A stretch of DNA of 64,000 nt from Pseudalkalibacillus hwajinpoensis (lineage in GTDB: Bacteria; Bacillota; Bacilli; Bacillales; Guptibacillaceae), in contig NZ_JADFCM010000006.1 in assembly GCF_015234585.1 (NCBI RefSeq), positions 27,566 to 91,565 of the forward strand, in the 5' to 3' direction. Below are positions 1 through 8,210 of the stretch, in pieces. The notes beneath the pieces are model-generated. The model had not been told where the DNA came from and did not search any database. It worked only from the letters and a program-made list of their open reading frames with translations. Both the position numbers and the translations under genes were made by a program. Numbering within the stretch: position 1 is the stretch's first letter; every line of letters starts with the position of its first letter.

Positions 1-527
1 CCGCTATGATTATTATTCTCTATCACGCAGCAGTCAAAATGCTCCCTCCAGCACAGTTTAATCGACTATTTTCAAACATACGGCTTTGGGGATGGAAATA
101 CGACCAGGATTTGCAAATTGTTCACAACATCCCTCCTGACTACCTTCCTGGTGATATTCGATATGTAAAAAATCCTGACGTGAATCCTCTTACGCCAGAA
201 TGGCAAGGTGAGAATGTTGTAGATTTAGGGGATGGTACTTTTTTTGGACACGGTTTAGGCTTTCGAACCGTTGAAGGTATGATTGAAGCCCTTGCATTAA
301 GAAGACGGCCGGGTGCGACGCGGATGCCTTATTTAATGCTTCCTGCTACTAGACCTGGGTTTTCCTACTTGTATCAATTCTCATCCAATAGAAAAGAAGG
401 AACAACGCCTATTATGTTGTTCGATGACACCTTACAGCGATCTACAATGTCAATTGATGAATATGAAGAAAAGCATGAAGAACTTCTAAAAAACTTCATA
501 ACGATACGAATTGGAAATAGCTCTTGA
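1..527 (+). CDS. tgl: Protein-glutamine gamma-glutamyltransferase (transglutaminase) Tgl, C-terminal part
   Basis: The gene is cut by the left window edge; the frame is open from base 3. The product resembles the C-terminal ~175 residues of the Bacillus spore-coat transglutaminase Tgl, which cross-links coat proteins such as GerQ. Visible family features are the WQGENV segment, holding the catalytic Glu, and the FGHGLG segment, holding the catalytic His. The catalytic Cys of Tgl lies a few residues before the T-A-M-I sequence that opens this window, so it should be just outside. The first ATG (base 6) is therefore internal, not a real start. The C-terminal tail of about 40 residues is longer than in B. 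subtilis Tgl. Identification is from remembered family sequence; the presence of tgl suggests a spore-former. Confidence 0.85.
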   Translation, partial: AMIIILYHAAVKMLPPAQFNRLFSNIRLWGWKYDQDLQIVHNIPPDYLPGDIRYVKNPDVNPLTPEWQGENVVDLGDGTFFGHGLGFRTVEGMIEALALRRRPGATRMPYLMLPATRPGFSYLYQFSSNRKEGTTPIMLFDDTLQRSTMSIDEYEEKHEELLKNFITIRIGNSS

Positions 528-599
528 ATAAAATCAGGCTAACTCCCGGGTCATAAGCCCTCCACCCCGTTTTCACATATGCATATGGTAGAGTAACGG

Positions 600-1148
600 G
601 TGGTGAACGCATTGAAAGAATTCCCTGAAATTCAAACTGAACGCCTAGTTTTAACAGCACTTAAAGAAGAAGATCGTAGTTCACTTTTTTCCATATTCGC
701 AGATCCACTTGTCACCTATTATGATGGTGGAAAAGTTATGAAAACCTCTACACAGGCCCTTCACTATATACGTGCTTTCAAAGATACCACATCGATATCT
801 TTGACCAATACAATACGTTGGGGTGTCCGATTGAAGTCTTCAAACACCTTAATTGGTACGGCGGGTTTCCAAAACTGGGATCGCACCTCTTCTAAAGCAG
901 AAATTGGTGCCATTCTGTCTCGAAATTACTGGAGCGGTGGTTATGGAGCCGAAGCAGCAAAAGCCGTTATAGAATACGGATTTAAACAAATGAAACTTCA
1001 CAAAATTTATGCACAAACAATAGAAGACAACCGTGCCGCTGTTAAGCGTTTAGATGAGCTTGGCTTTCATAAAGAAGGACGCTTTATAGATCACGTCTAT
1101 TTAAGAAATCAGTATTATCATGTGCTCGTTTATTCTCTATTCCAATAA
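600..1148 (+). CDS. GNAT N-acetyltransferase, RimJ/RimL type
   Basis: A 182-residue single-domain GNAT protein of the RimJ/RimL (ribosomal-protein-alanine acetyltransferase-like) group, which transfers acetyl from acetyl-CoA to an amine. The fold is visible as an N-terminal TERLVLTAL strand, the LIGTAGFQNW strand, an acetyl-CoA-binding stretch around GGYGAEAAKAV, and the closing LDELGFHKEGR motif typical of this group. The substrate cannot be told. The start is uncertain: the chosen GTG has only a weak purine-rich site, and an in-frame TTG lies 12 bases downstream. It resembles the minus-strand GNAT at 23636-24196 in layout and motifs. It stands alone, followed by a bidirectional terminator. 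Confidence 0.85.
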   Translation: MVNALKEFPEIQTERLVLTALKEEDRSSLFSIFADPLVTYYDGGKVMKTSTQALHYIRAFKDTTSISLTNTIRWGVRLKSSNTLIGTAGFQNWDRTSSKAEIGAILSRNYWSGGYGAEAAKAVIEYGFKQMKLHKIYAQTIEDNRAAVKRLDELGFHKEGRFIDHVYLRNQYYHVLVYSLFQ

Positions 1149-1195
1149 AATCTAATAGGTAATTTCCTTACTTCCACCTAATCTCCTTAAATGTG

Positions 1196-1235
1196 CAAAA
1201 AAAACGCTTCTTCAGATATACCTGAAGAAGCGTTT
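1196..1235. terminator. Bidirectional intrinsic terminator
   Basis: A perfect 14-bp inverted repeat (1202-1215 with 1222-1235) has a 6-base loop and an A-run on its left. It serves the minus-strand MFS gene, whose stop codon directly abuts it, and can also stop the plus-strand GNAT gene. Confidence 0.85.
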
Positions 1236-1237
1236 CT

Positions 1238-2518
1238 TTATACTTGTTTACTAGGCGGTGGAGACATAAATGCGGCAATTGTACCGAGAATTGGAAAGAT
1301 AAGTATAATCAATAATATTTCTGTATACCCTCCAAAAACGTCAAAAGCAATACCAAATGGGAGTGGTCCAAAAGCAGAGCCTATGACCATCGTCGTTGTC
1401 GCAATTCCTTTAATACTTCCTAGATGCTCCCTACCAAAATAATTCGGCCATATAATGTTTAATGTAATCCGTTCAATACCTCCAATAATTCCCCAAAGAA
1501 CTGCAAACACAATAGCAAGTAAATAAGTATGCACCTGAGTTAACAATAAGATAAATACCATTTGGCCAATAAACGATAAACCAAGAACAATATGAACGTT
1601 CACGCGCTCGAGAATAAATCCAGAAGCCATTGTTACAGGAAAGCCAACAATCGCCATGATACTCAATATGATGGCAGCTGTACTTCCTGGTACACCTTGC
1701 TCTCCTAGAATAGAAAATAAGTGAAAAGTTAAACCGGTATTGACAAGTGCAGGAATACTAACGCAAAAAAGAATAAACCAAAATGCTCTCGTTCTCATCG
1801 CTTCTTTCACAGTCCAATTCGTTTCGAAGCCCTCTTCTTGCTCCTCTTCCTCCATTTTCTCTTCTCGACGTTGTGCAAGTCTTTTCTTCGATATGGCATT
1901 ATCAGGAAGAAGTCCGATGTCTTCAGGTTTATTTTTAACAATGAAAAAGACAACAGGTAGAAAAATAACAATGAGTGCGAATCCAAGTATTCTCCAGGCA
2001 CTTTCCCATCCAAACGATGCGATTAGCCATGTATTAAGTGGAGGAAAAGAAGCTGAGCTTAAAAACCCACCAATAGCCATAAAGCTAAGTGCTCGCCCAC
2101 GTTTTACTACAAACCACTGAGGCACAAGTGTATTCGGAATTAACGTCATTGAACCTTGTCCGAATAAACGAAGCATAAAAAAACCAATAAATAGCATGAC
2201 AGGTCCAATAACAAAGCTATTCCAAAAACATGCGACTGCCAGCAAAGCCCCCATTATGAGCATCATTCGCCGCTGTCCATGTTTATCTACTAATCTCCCT
2301 ACAACAAATAACAATAGTCCAGCCGCCAGCGTAGCAGAAGAATAAATGCCTGATACAAGCGATCGTCCCCAGCCAAAATCTTGAATGTAATAGTCAATGA
2401 ACACAGATACGGCGTAAGTTTGACCTGGTCCTGAAAAAAAGACGCCAATGGCTGCTGCCATCACAATATACCATCCATAAAAAAAGGATGAGTTTTGCTG
2501 CTTCGAAAATAACTGCAT
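1238..2518 (-). CDS. MFS transporter (12-TM major facilitator)
   Basis: A 426-residue integral membrane protein with about twelve hydrophobic segments in two halves, separated by a charged central loop (around residues 205-235, rich in E, K and R). The cytoplasmic loop GRLVDKHGQRRMM after TM2 matches the MFS signature G-x-x-x-D-x-x-G-x-R-x. The N-terminal sequence with FFSGPGQTYAVSVF resembles the oxalate/formate and monocarboxylate antiporter-like MFS group, but the substrate cannot be assigned. It is monocistronic, ending in the 1202-1235 terminator, and divergent from sigX. Confidence 0.85.
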   Translation of the reverse strand: MQLFSKQQNSSFFYGWYIVMAAAIGVFFSGPGQTYAVSVFIDYYIQDFGWGRSLVSGIYSSATLAAGLLLFVVGRLVDKHGQRRMMLIMGALLAVACFWNSFVIGPVMLFIGFFMLRLFGQGSMTLIPNTLVPQWFVVKRGRALSFMAIGGFLSSASFPPLNTWLIASFGWESAWRILGFALIVIFLPVVFFIVKNKPEDIGLLPDNAISKKRLAQRREEKMEEEEQEEGFETNWTVKEAMRTRAFWFILFCVSIPALVNTGLTFHLFSILGEQGVPGSTAAIILSIMAIVGFPVTMASGFILERVNVHIVLGLSFIGQMVFILLLTQVHTYLLAIVFAVLWGIIGGIERITLNIIWPNYFGREHLGSIKGIATTTMVIGSAFGPLPFGIAFDVFGGYTEILLIILIFPILGTIAAFMSPPPSKQV

Positions 2519-2668
2519 CCAATAGCTCCTCTCAAGCTGTCATTAAATAACATTCTATCGAAGAAAAGCTAAATACTAAAACACTTTGCTTTGTCATCCA
2601 TATATCATTATTTTCATTCATTCCTACAACCTCAAAATAGATTGTTCTATTTCTTTTTGTAATCTTGC

Positions 2669-2694
2669 TGTAACCTTTTAAGTAGATATATCGT
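2669..2694 (+). promoter_or_regulatory. ECF (sigma-X-type) promoter of sigX
   Basis: TGTAAC at 2669-2674 is followed after 17 bases by CGT at 2692-2694. This fits the ECF sigma pattern (AAC in the -35, CGT/CGA in the -10) and lies about 30 bases before the sigX start. Autoregulation by sigma-X is known in B. subtilis; here it is inferred from the match. Confidence 0.65.
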
Positions 2695-2724
2695 TTTAAT
2701 AAATAGAAGAAGGAGGGCTGAAGA

Positions 2725-3258
2725 ATGGATAAGACATTTGAACGTTTATATGATCGCTACCACACGAACTTATTTCAATTTTTATTCTATATGGTAAAAA
2801 ATAGAGCAATTGCGGAAGAGTTAGTGCAAGAGGTTTATATTAACGTGCTACGTTCTTATGACAAGTATGAAGAACGCAGCAATGAGAAGACATGGTTGTT
2901 TGCCATTGCGAGAAATATAGCCATTGATTATTTACGTACACACAATCGAAGAACCTCAAGGTGGCTTAGTAAGTTCGATTTTAACAAGCAGCAGCCAACT
3001 GATGAATCTCCACTTCCGGAAGAAATCCTACTTCAAAAAGAAGAAGTGCAAGCCATTTATAAATGTTTAAGAGAATGCACACTTGATCAGCAACAGGTGC
3101 TAATCCTTCGCTACATTCAAGAGCTGTCGATAAACGAAACAGCCGAAATATTAAATTGGAGTGTTAGTAAAGTGAAAACAACTCAGCATCGGGCTATTAA
3201 AGCGCTCCGCGATCTAGTAGATGATCCATCCAAAAACCAACTAAAGGGGGTCTTATGA
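2725..3258 (+). CDS. sigX: ECF RNA polymerase sigma factor SigX
   Basis: A 177-residue extracytoplasmic-function sigma factor. Region 2 (about residues 8-75) includes LYDRYHTNLFQFLFYMV and the AEELVQEVYINVLRSY core-binding stretch; region 4 (about 115-165) includes LSINETAEILNWSVSKVKTTQHRAIKAL, the -35-binding helix-turn-helix. The order and wording match B. subtilis SigX closely, including the KTTQHR motif. SigX controls cell-envelope modification and resistance to cationic peptides. The start has a strong GGAGGG site 9 bases upstream. Its stop overlaps the start of the anti-sigma gene (ATGA), indicating coupled translation. Confidence 0.93.
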   Translation: MDKTFERLYDRYHTNLFQFLFYMVKNRAIAEELVQEVYINVLRSYDKYEERSNEKTWLFAIARNIAIDYLRTHNRRTSRWLSKFDFNKQQPTDESPLPEEILLQKEEVQAIYKCLRECTLDQQQVLILRYIQELSINETAEILNWSVSKVKTTQHRAIKALRDLVDDPSKNQLKGVL

Positions 3259-4478
3259 TGAGTGATCGAACAAAATCCCTTCTTTCTCAACTACCTGAAG
3301 TCAAAGATCATAGAAGCAAAGAATCGATCTATCACAACATCGAGAAAAAAAAGAATGAACAATCACAAAGACAACGAACAAAGAAGAAAACGCCATGGAT
3401 CATTCCCAGTATTGCCGCTATTGTGGTCCTATTCCTGGCCGTTCTAATTACGCCTGGTCTCTTCAATCAAAATGATAACTCTTCTAATATGGCCATTACA
3501 CAATCAGACTCAAACAATTCAGATACAGCAAACTCTTCAGTCTCAGGAGATGATTCAAAATCTGAAAGCACAACATTAGCACCTACTGGTGAGAAATCAG
3601 ATCAAACGAGTGATACTGTTAAGGAAGAGCCGCCAACACTCACAAAAGAACCGACTACTTTTGACAGCTACATTCCAGCATTTCAGCAGTCTGAAGGAGC
3701 AAACGTTGTCGTTTCTTTCCCAGATCCTGAAAGCTTACTTCTCGTTCCGCTTTCATTTACTTTAGATGAAAACAAAAGCATACAAGAAAACTTAGAAGAA
3801 ATTTTATCTACTTTTGATGTTTCGAAATTTGGTCTTGAACGCTCACCACTAGTTGATGCAACTCTAGATTTGATTGATACTGATGGAATTAAAACACTCA
3901 TAGTTAGCTTTAAAGAGCCTGGTGATAGCCTTTCATCGACGGAATCAATTATGATAAACGATAGTGTTCAACAGTTAGCGAAAAGTCTCGGTGCCGATCA
4001 AATCAATTGGCAAACGAATGGAGAGGAAGGCTACACTCTCGGAAATTTCGGTTCAGCTGACACGACAGTGAATCAAAAGCCTTCTCCATATTACCTTTAT
4101 GAATCAAGTTCTGAATCACGTTTCCTCGTAAAAGGACCAGCCCTTTCAGGTGAAGAAGGTGCTGAACTCGATGTCGCTCTCTCGCTTATGAAAGAAGGCG
4201 ATCCTAACGTGCCCTATTACATGCCAGCGATCCCTCCTAACGTAGGCATCTATTCATTCGAAGGAGACGGTCCTGAAGCAACAATTGCCTTTACGGAAGA
4301 AAGTGAATTTCAATCAAAAGAGGAAGCGATGCAAACAATCGAAGCCTTAATGCTTACTGCTTCTCAATATAACTATCAGACGATTCGTTTTGAGAACACT
4401 GGCTTTGATCAAATCGGTGGATATTCACTTGATCAATCCCTAACCATTCCTTCATCTCCTAATGCTATTTCGAGATGA
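3255..4478 (+). CDS. rsiX: Anti-sigma-X factor RsiX
   Basis: A 407-residue single-pass membrane protein placed directly after sigX with a 4-base overlap. The N-terminal ~45 residues are cytoplasmic and basic and would bind SigX; one hydrophobic segment spans roughly residues 48-67; a Ser/Thr/Asp/Glu-rich linker (about 72-130) follows, then a large extracytoplasmic domain. It is somewhat longer than B. subtilis RsiX. The linker is the main variable part. Two adjacent ATG codons are possible starts (3255 and 3258). Function follows from position and topology; residue-level similarity to RsiX was judged only by eye. Confidence 0.88.
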   Translation: MMSDRTKSLLSQLPEVKDHRSKESIYHNIEKKKNEQSQRQRTKKKTPWIIPSIAAIVVLFLAVLITPGLFNQNDNSSNMAITQSDSNNSDTANSSVSGDDSKSESTTLAPTGEKSDQTSDTVKEEPPTLTKEPTTFDSYIPAFQQSEGANVVVSFPDPESLLLVPLSFTLDENKSIQENLEEILSTFDVSKFGLERSPLVDATLDLIDTDGIKTLIVSFKEPGDSLSSTESIMINDSVQQLAKSLGADQINWQTNGEEGYTLGNFGSADTTVNQKPSPYYLYESSSESRFLVKGPALSGEEGAELDVALSLMKEGDPNVPYYMPAIPPNVGIYSFEGDGPEATIAFTEESEFQSKEEAMQTIEALMLTASQYNYQTIRFENTGFDQIGGYSLDQSLTIPSSPNAISR

Positions 4479-4487
4479 AAATAAACA

Positions 4488-4516
4488 AAACACCCGGCAA
4501 TTTATGCCGGGTGTTT
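4488..4516. terminator. Bidirectional intrinsic terminator after rsiX
   Basis: AAACACCCGGCA (4488-4499) pairs with TGCCGGGTGTTT (4505-4516) around a 5-base loop. It lies between the convergent rsiX and the MltG-domain gene. Confidence 0.9.
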
Positions 4517-4519
4517 CGT

Positions 4520-5002
4520 TTATCTCGTAACCTCTTCCACTATATCTGCAGAAGACATATCCGTTTGAAGTTCATATTCACCTGGCTGAACTGCCATTTC
4601 TTTGTCCATGTCTCGAAGCGATTTAATAAAATCATCCGATTTCTTTACTAGCTTCTTGTCTTCTAGACTTTGAGCAACTTCCTGACTGGTCATTCCTTCT
4701 TTAATAGTAAAGGTGATTTTCTCAGGTTGATCAGAGACTTTTTCTTTCTCTACCTTTTCTTTTGTAGCCTGATTTTCGCTCACTTGTTGATTCTGAGTCG
4801 CTTCTTTTTCTTTCAAAGAATCATACTCTTCCTTTTTAACCATAACCATGCCTTTTTCTTCTAAATGCTGTTCAACGGCAGCTTCTGTTAGCTTATTGCC
4901 TTCCTCTGCTTTTGCTGGAGAAAATAAAAAGTAATATGCCGTTAACAAAAGCGCAGCGAATAAAAGACCAGCCCCAATTCCTTTTGCTTCTTGCTTACTC
5001 AT
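4520..5002 (-). CDS. Membrane-anchored protein with MltG (YceG)-like N-terminal domain
   Basis: A 160-residue protein with one N-terminal membrane segment (GAGLLFAALLLTAYYFLF), a charged coiled-coil-prone linker rich in K, E and Q, and a C-terminal ~65-residue domain (ITFTIKEGMTSQEVAQSLED through PGEYELQTDMSSADIV). That domain resembles the LysM-like part that precedes the catalytic domain in the endolytic transglycosylase MltG. No MltG catalytic domain is present, so it is unlikely to be an enzyme. I chose ATG 5002, with GGTGGT 4 bases upstream, over the GTG at 5014. Its first codons overlap the 3' end of the upstream small gene, suggesting an operon. Confidence 0.7.
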   Translation of the reverse strand: MSKQEAKGIGAGLLFAALLLTAYYFLFSPAKAEEGNKLTEAAVEQHLEEKGMVMVKKEEYDSLKEKEATQNQQVSENQATKEKVEKEKVSDQPEKITFTIKEGMTSQEVAQSLEDKKLVKKSDDFIKSLRDMDKEMAVQPGEYELQTDMSSADIVEEVTR

Positions 5003-5198
5003 TAGGACCACCACTTACAGATTTTGTTTTGCTTTCTAGCATTTCAGTACGTTTCTTTACCGTTTTCAACTCTTTCATTAAGTTGATATAAACGTCATCA
5101 ACCTGACCTTTCACTTCTTTAGCGTAGTCCTTAACAAAATACGAGTAAATAAAGAAACCAAGTGAAGCGGCAAGTAAAACAAAAATAATCGTTAACAT
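4995..5198 (-). CDS. Small membrane protein of unknown function
   Basis: A 67-residue product with one N-terminal transmembrane segment (LTIIFVLLAASLGFFIYSYF) and a charged, probably coiled-coil C-terminal half rich in K, E and V. The start follows a good AGGGGGAAA ribosome site. It overlaps the MltG-domain gene by 8 bases and is presumably co-translated with it. No family was recognised. Pairing with a peptidoglycan-related domain suggests an envelope role, which is inference only. Confidence 0.65.
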   Translation of the reverse strand: MLTIIFVLLAASLGFFIYSYFVKDYAKEVKGQVDDVYINLMKELKTVKKRTEMLESKTKSVSGGPNE

Positions 5199-5403
5199 TG
5201 CTTTTCCCCCTATTAAATGTTTGGCATTCTCTCTATGTATTGCACTTATTATAATCCAACTAAATTCTTTCGCGTCGACCTGTAGGTTTTTGTCGTTTTT
5301 AATTTAAACTTATCACCTATAGTAAATAAGTTATGTTACCTAATAAATATATAACCTAGTAAAATCCTCAAAGTTACAACATTCCGAAAAGGAAATCACA
5401 AAA

Positions 5404-5443
5404 AAACTAGAAAAATCCGACATAAATCGACCTTTTCTAGTTT
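5404..5443. other. Inverted repeat in the 5199-5497 intergenic region
   Basis: An 11-bp inverted repeat (AAACTAGAAAA at 5404-5414 with TTTTCTAGTTT at 5433-5443) has an 18-base loop. It lies in an AT-rich gap of about 300 bases between divergently placed minus-strand units. No gene was seen in the gap. Confidence 0.4.
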
Positions 5444-5497
5444 ACCTATGTTTGCTTCAATTGACAATAGTCCTTTAATGGAAAAACGCTTCTTCTC

Positions 5498-6124
5498 TTA
5501 TTCCTCATTCACCAATTGAATGAAATGATACAGTATCCTTGCCGTCATCCCCCAGATGACATAGTCATGATAATAATAAAAGAACTCTGGCATACTTGAG
5601 GATGACCAATTATATTCTTCACCATTCGGAATAAGATGAAACGGGAATCCTTCATCTGGCTGTACATGTACACGTATATCATGTCGCTCTGGTGGGTGAT
5701 TCTTAAAATGAGATAAAGGAACTGTAAACACTTCCTCTACTTCATCTGGATTAGGTGATAATTCAGAGTCTGATTGGATCATCCCCGCAAACGGGTATAC
5801 GATAGATTGGAATGATGTAACGAGGAAATCAAGTTCCCCCATTACAGTAACTTCTCTTTCTAAAACCCCGAGCTCTTCACAAGTTTCTCTTACTGCTGCA
5901 TTTTTCGGGTTTTTGTCGTGCTGATCTACTTTACCACCCGGAAAACAAACCTCTCCCGGCTGTCTTCTTAATGACCGTGCTCGTACTTCAAATAATACAT
6001 GTAGCTCTCCATTCCGTTCTATTAAAGGCAAGAGAACGGCAAATTTATAAAAGCGCTCATTTCCAAGGACTTCTGCACTTCTGCCATTTATCCTAGCTTG
6101 AATATCTACTAACGATGCCTTCAT
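5498..6124 (-). CDS. Nudix hydrolase, CoA pyrophosphatase (NudL) type
   Basis: A 208-residue Nudix protein. The Nudix box runs from FPGGKVDQHD to AAVRETCEELGV around residues 62-86, with the R-E-x-x-x-E-E metal-binding core intact. The PGEVCFPGGK lead-in is typical of the CoA-pyrophosphatase subgroup, which cleaves CoA and acyl-CoA to 3',5'-ADP and phosphopantetheines. The start ATG has AAGGAG upstream. It appears monocistronic. Exact substrate is inferred from the subgroup signature. Confidence 0.82.
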   Translation of the reverse strand: MKASLVDIQARINGRSAEVLGNERFYKFAVLLPLIERNGELHVLFEVRARSLRRQPGEVCFPGGKVDQHDKNPKNAAVRETCEELGVLEREVTVMGELDFLVTSFQSIVYPFAGMIQSDSELSPNPDEVEEVFTVPLSHFKNHPPERHDIRVHVQPDEGFPFHLIPNGEEYNWSSSSMPEFFYYYHDYVIWGMTARILYHFIQLVNEE

Positions 6125-6289
6125 TCTATCGAACTCCTTCTGTAGAACTTATCTCACTCTATTATATGGCATTTATAACGGTATATCCTCCACTTTGTCT
6201 CTGAAGATTGAAATAAGGTTTTAAGTTCATTCCTTTGAATTGTAACTTTCTAGGATGTCACCTCGTCTAATAAACAAAGGAGTGATGGG

Positions 6290-6769
6290 ATGCTTAAATA
6301 TGTGATGATAGGAACAATGGTACTCCTTACTTTGACGGGATGTGGAGAGGAGAACGCAACTATGAATACGAATACAAATAACAATACAAGTGAGCAAGTA
6401 TCTGGTTCTTCTGGCATAGTAGCTGGATCTCTTGAACCTACCCTTCAGCTTGAAACAACGGAAAGCGGAGCGGCAACTTTCTTATATCGTATTCAAAACC
6501 AAACAGAGAGAGTCCAATCTATCCACTTTCCAAGTAGTCAAAAGTATGACTATAAACTTTCGAATGAGCAAGGAGAAGTAATTAAAACCTATTCCGCTAC
6601 CAAAAGCTTTTTGAAAGAAGAAGAGAACGTTACATTAAAACAAGCTGAATCACTCGAGTACTCCATTATTGTAGATGAACTTACACCAGGATCCTATACA
6701 CTAGAAGTTTGGCTAGCAACAGATGGAGATGGCCAGTTCAAACAATCCATTGATTTTACAATCGATTAA
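6290..6769 (+). CDS. Lipoprotein with BsuPI-type proteinase-inhibitor domain
   Basis: A 159-residue secreted lipoprotein: short basic N-terminus, hydrophobic core and an LTGC lipobox with the acylated Cys at about residue 18. An N/T-rich linker follows, then a beta-sandwich domain (about residues 50-159) with YRIQNQT, IHFPSSQKYDY and LEPG-type turns typical of the BsuPI intracellular proteinase inhibitor family. It ends in PGSYTLEVWLATDG. The family founder inhibits the intracellular serine protease; a role outside the membrane for this copy is unknown. GGAG lies upstream of ATG 6290. Confidence 0.78.
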   Translation: MLKYVMIGTMVLLTLTGCGEENATMNTNTNNNTSEQVSGSSGIVAGSLEPTLQLETTESGAATFLYRIQNQTERVQSIHFPSSQKYDYKLSNEQGEVIKTYSATKSFLKEEENVTLKQAESLEYSIIVDELTPGSYTLEVWLATDGDGQFKQSIDFTID

Positions 6770-6774
6770 AACCA

Positions 6775-6810
6775 AACGAGCTGGCGCCTTTTATGAGGTT
6801 CCAGCTCGTT
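6775..6810 (+). terminator. Intrinsic terminator after BsuPI lipoprotein gene
   Basis: AACGAGCTGG (6775-6784) pairs with CCAGCTCGTT (6801-6810) with inner pairing in the loop, then a pyrimidine-rich tail. Confidence 0.75.
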
Positions 6811-6833
6811 CTTTCTTCCTCATTCATCATTTC

Positions 6834-7502
6834 TTATTTCCAAACATCATCAAGATATTGCTTCGACAACGTTTGATAGTAAGCAGCTTGAACAGAGAGT
6901 GCGGCAGAAATAAGTAGTTTCTCAATATCTTTTTTTTGATTTTCCGTTACTTCATGGAAAACATTAGACAACTCAATTGACTTCTTTTTAAACTCTTCCT
7001 TTGAAGGTTTTATTTTCGTATGAATCACTTCAAAAAGCTGCGAGTACGCAGTATAAAAGATTAATGGATCGATTAAGTCATCATTTCGATCCGCCGGGTT
7101 ATTAAAAGCAAATTTCAATAGAAGGCGGATGCTTTCAAAATCGTGCGTATTCTTTAAATCTTCTACAATAAATAAAATTGCCGCTTGTTCTATTGCGTAT
7201 TTCTTACCTAATTGTGGTGGACCAATCCATTCTTTAATATCTCTTTTCACCCAATTTTGAACAGCAGTGGATCGGAAACTTGCATACTCTAGCTGATTAC
7301 CAAGCGTCACAATTTCATTAATAGATAAGCCGAAAGCACCTTCAGTCACTTTCAATAACTTATCAAAAATAGCTGGTATTTCTGTTCTTCCTTTTCCGGA
7401 CCTTTTCATCGCTCTCAATAAAATTTCATCTGGCTTTTCCTCTGCGCGAATCGTTTGAAGAATATTTCCCATTTCAGTTCTAGTTAAATAAAAGTCTCTC
7501 AT
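6834..7502 (-). CDS. DUF1836 domain-containing protein
   Basis: A 222-residue soluble protein. The central segment SFRSTAVQNWVKRDIKEWIG, followed by PPQLGKKYAIEQAAILFIVEDLK, matches the DUF1836 family, which looks like a MerR-like DNA-binding or adaptor fold. The C-terminal ~60 residues form amphipathic helices. The function is not established for the family. GAGGTGG precedes the ATG at 7502. It is convergent with the BsuPI lipoprotein gene. Confidence 0.75.
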   Translation of the reverse strand: MRDFYLTRTEMGNILQTIRAEEKPDEILLRAMKRSGKGRTEIPAIFDKLLKVTEGAFGLSINEIVTLGNQLEYASFRSTAVQNWVKRDIKEWIGPPQLGKKYAIEQAAILFIVEDLKNTHDFESIRLLLKFAFNNPADRNDDLIDPLIFYTAYSQLFEVIHTKIKPSKEEFKKKSIELSNVFHEVTENQKKDIEKLLISAALSVQAAYYQTLSKQYLDDVWK

Positions 7503-7669
7503 CTTCCACCTCTACATTTAAGGTCATTTGAACTTATCGTATAGTTTCTTTATGGAAATTTCAAGAAGGGCACACATAAATGAGATATTTGGGCTCAAAA
7601 TTGCACTTGTGTTAGTAACTGATTCATATCTAGGTGAATATCCTGTGTTGTGTAAAGGAGGAATCGCTT

Positions 7670-8158
7670 ATGAACATGTACGGGAACCAAATGAATCAGA
7701 ACGTTCAAGGTGCGATGCAGGGACATTCTCCGAATCAGGCAGTTCAAGGAGCCATGCAGGGTAATCAAATGCCTCACCAGGCAGTGCAAGGAGCCATGCA
7801 GGGGCCGAATATGCAAAACAACGCCGTTCAAGGGGCAATGTTTGGAGAAGAAAAACAGCTTATGGGTGATATGAAACAGTTATGCAAAAGGTATAACACC
7901 TATCATGCTAAAGTAAGAATGCAGGATGGGATGGAGTATGAAGGAATTATTATGGACTCAGATGATGAGCACATGGGTATGATGATCCCTCAAGAAGTAG
8001 AAGAAAGCGAAGGCCAAGATACGGATAGACAATATGGGCGCTATCGCTATCGCAGATTCGGGCGCTTTTTCTTTCCTTTAGCTGGAATTGCAGCTCTTAG
8101 TCTCGTTCCTTTCTATCGCCCGTATTACCCCTACGGCTATCCGCCATATTACTATTAA
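7670..8158 (+). CDS. Repeat protein with QGAMQG motifs and Tyr-rich tail
   Basis: A 162-residue protein in three parts. The first ~60 residues hold four tandem repeats of about 13-15 residues with the core A/N-VQGAMQG (the last reads VQGAMFG). A middle domain (CKRYNTYHAKVRMQDGMEYEGIIMDSD) looks like a small Sm-like beta barrel. A basic RYRYRRFGRFF stretch and hydrophobic PLAGIAALSLVP lead to a tail of P/Y/G (YRPYYPYGYPPYYY). The start is fixed by AAAGGAGG 8 bases before ATG 7670. The Tyr-rich tail recalls Bacillus spore-coat proteins, but no family was recognised with certainty. Confidence 0.7.
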   Translation: MNMYGNQMNQNVQGAMQGHSPNQAVQGAMQGNQMPHQAVQGAMQGPNMQNNAVQGAMFGEEKQLMGDMKQLCKRYNTYHAKVRMQDGMEYEGIIMDSDDEHMGMMIPQEVEESEGQDTDRQYGRYRYRRFGRFFFPLAGIAALSLVPFYRPYYPYGYPPYYY

Positions 8159-8160
8159 GA

Positions 8161-8189
8161 AAAAAGGAAGCCAAAGGGCTTCCTTTTTT
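8161..8189 (+). terminator. Intrinsic terminator
   Basis: GGAAGCC (8166-8172) pairs with GGCTTCC (8177-8183), extended by flanking A/T runs, directly after the repeat-protein gene. It is convergent with the alcohol-dehydrogenase-like gene. Confidence 0.85.
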
Positions 8190-8210
8190 CTATGAATAAT
8201 TCAAAAAACA

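Noticed and set aside
1191..1442. Plus-strand frame over the MFS gene
   Set aside because: It is antisense to a clear transporter gene and starts inside the terminator.
4670..4864. Plus-strand frame opposite the MltG-domain gene
   Set aside because: Phe/Leu-rich antisense shadow of the Lys/Glu-rich linker.
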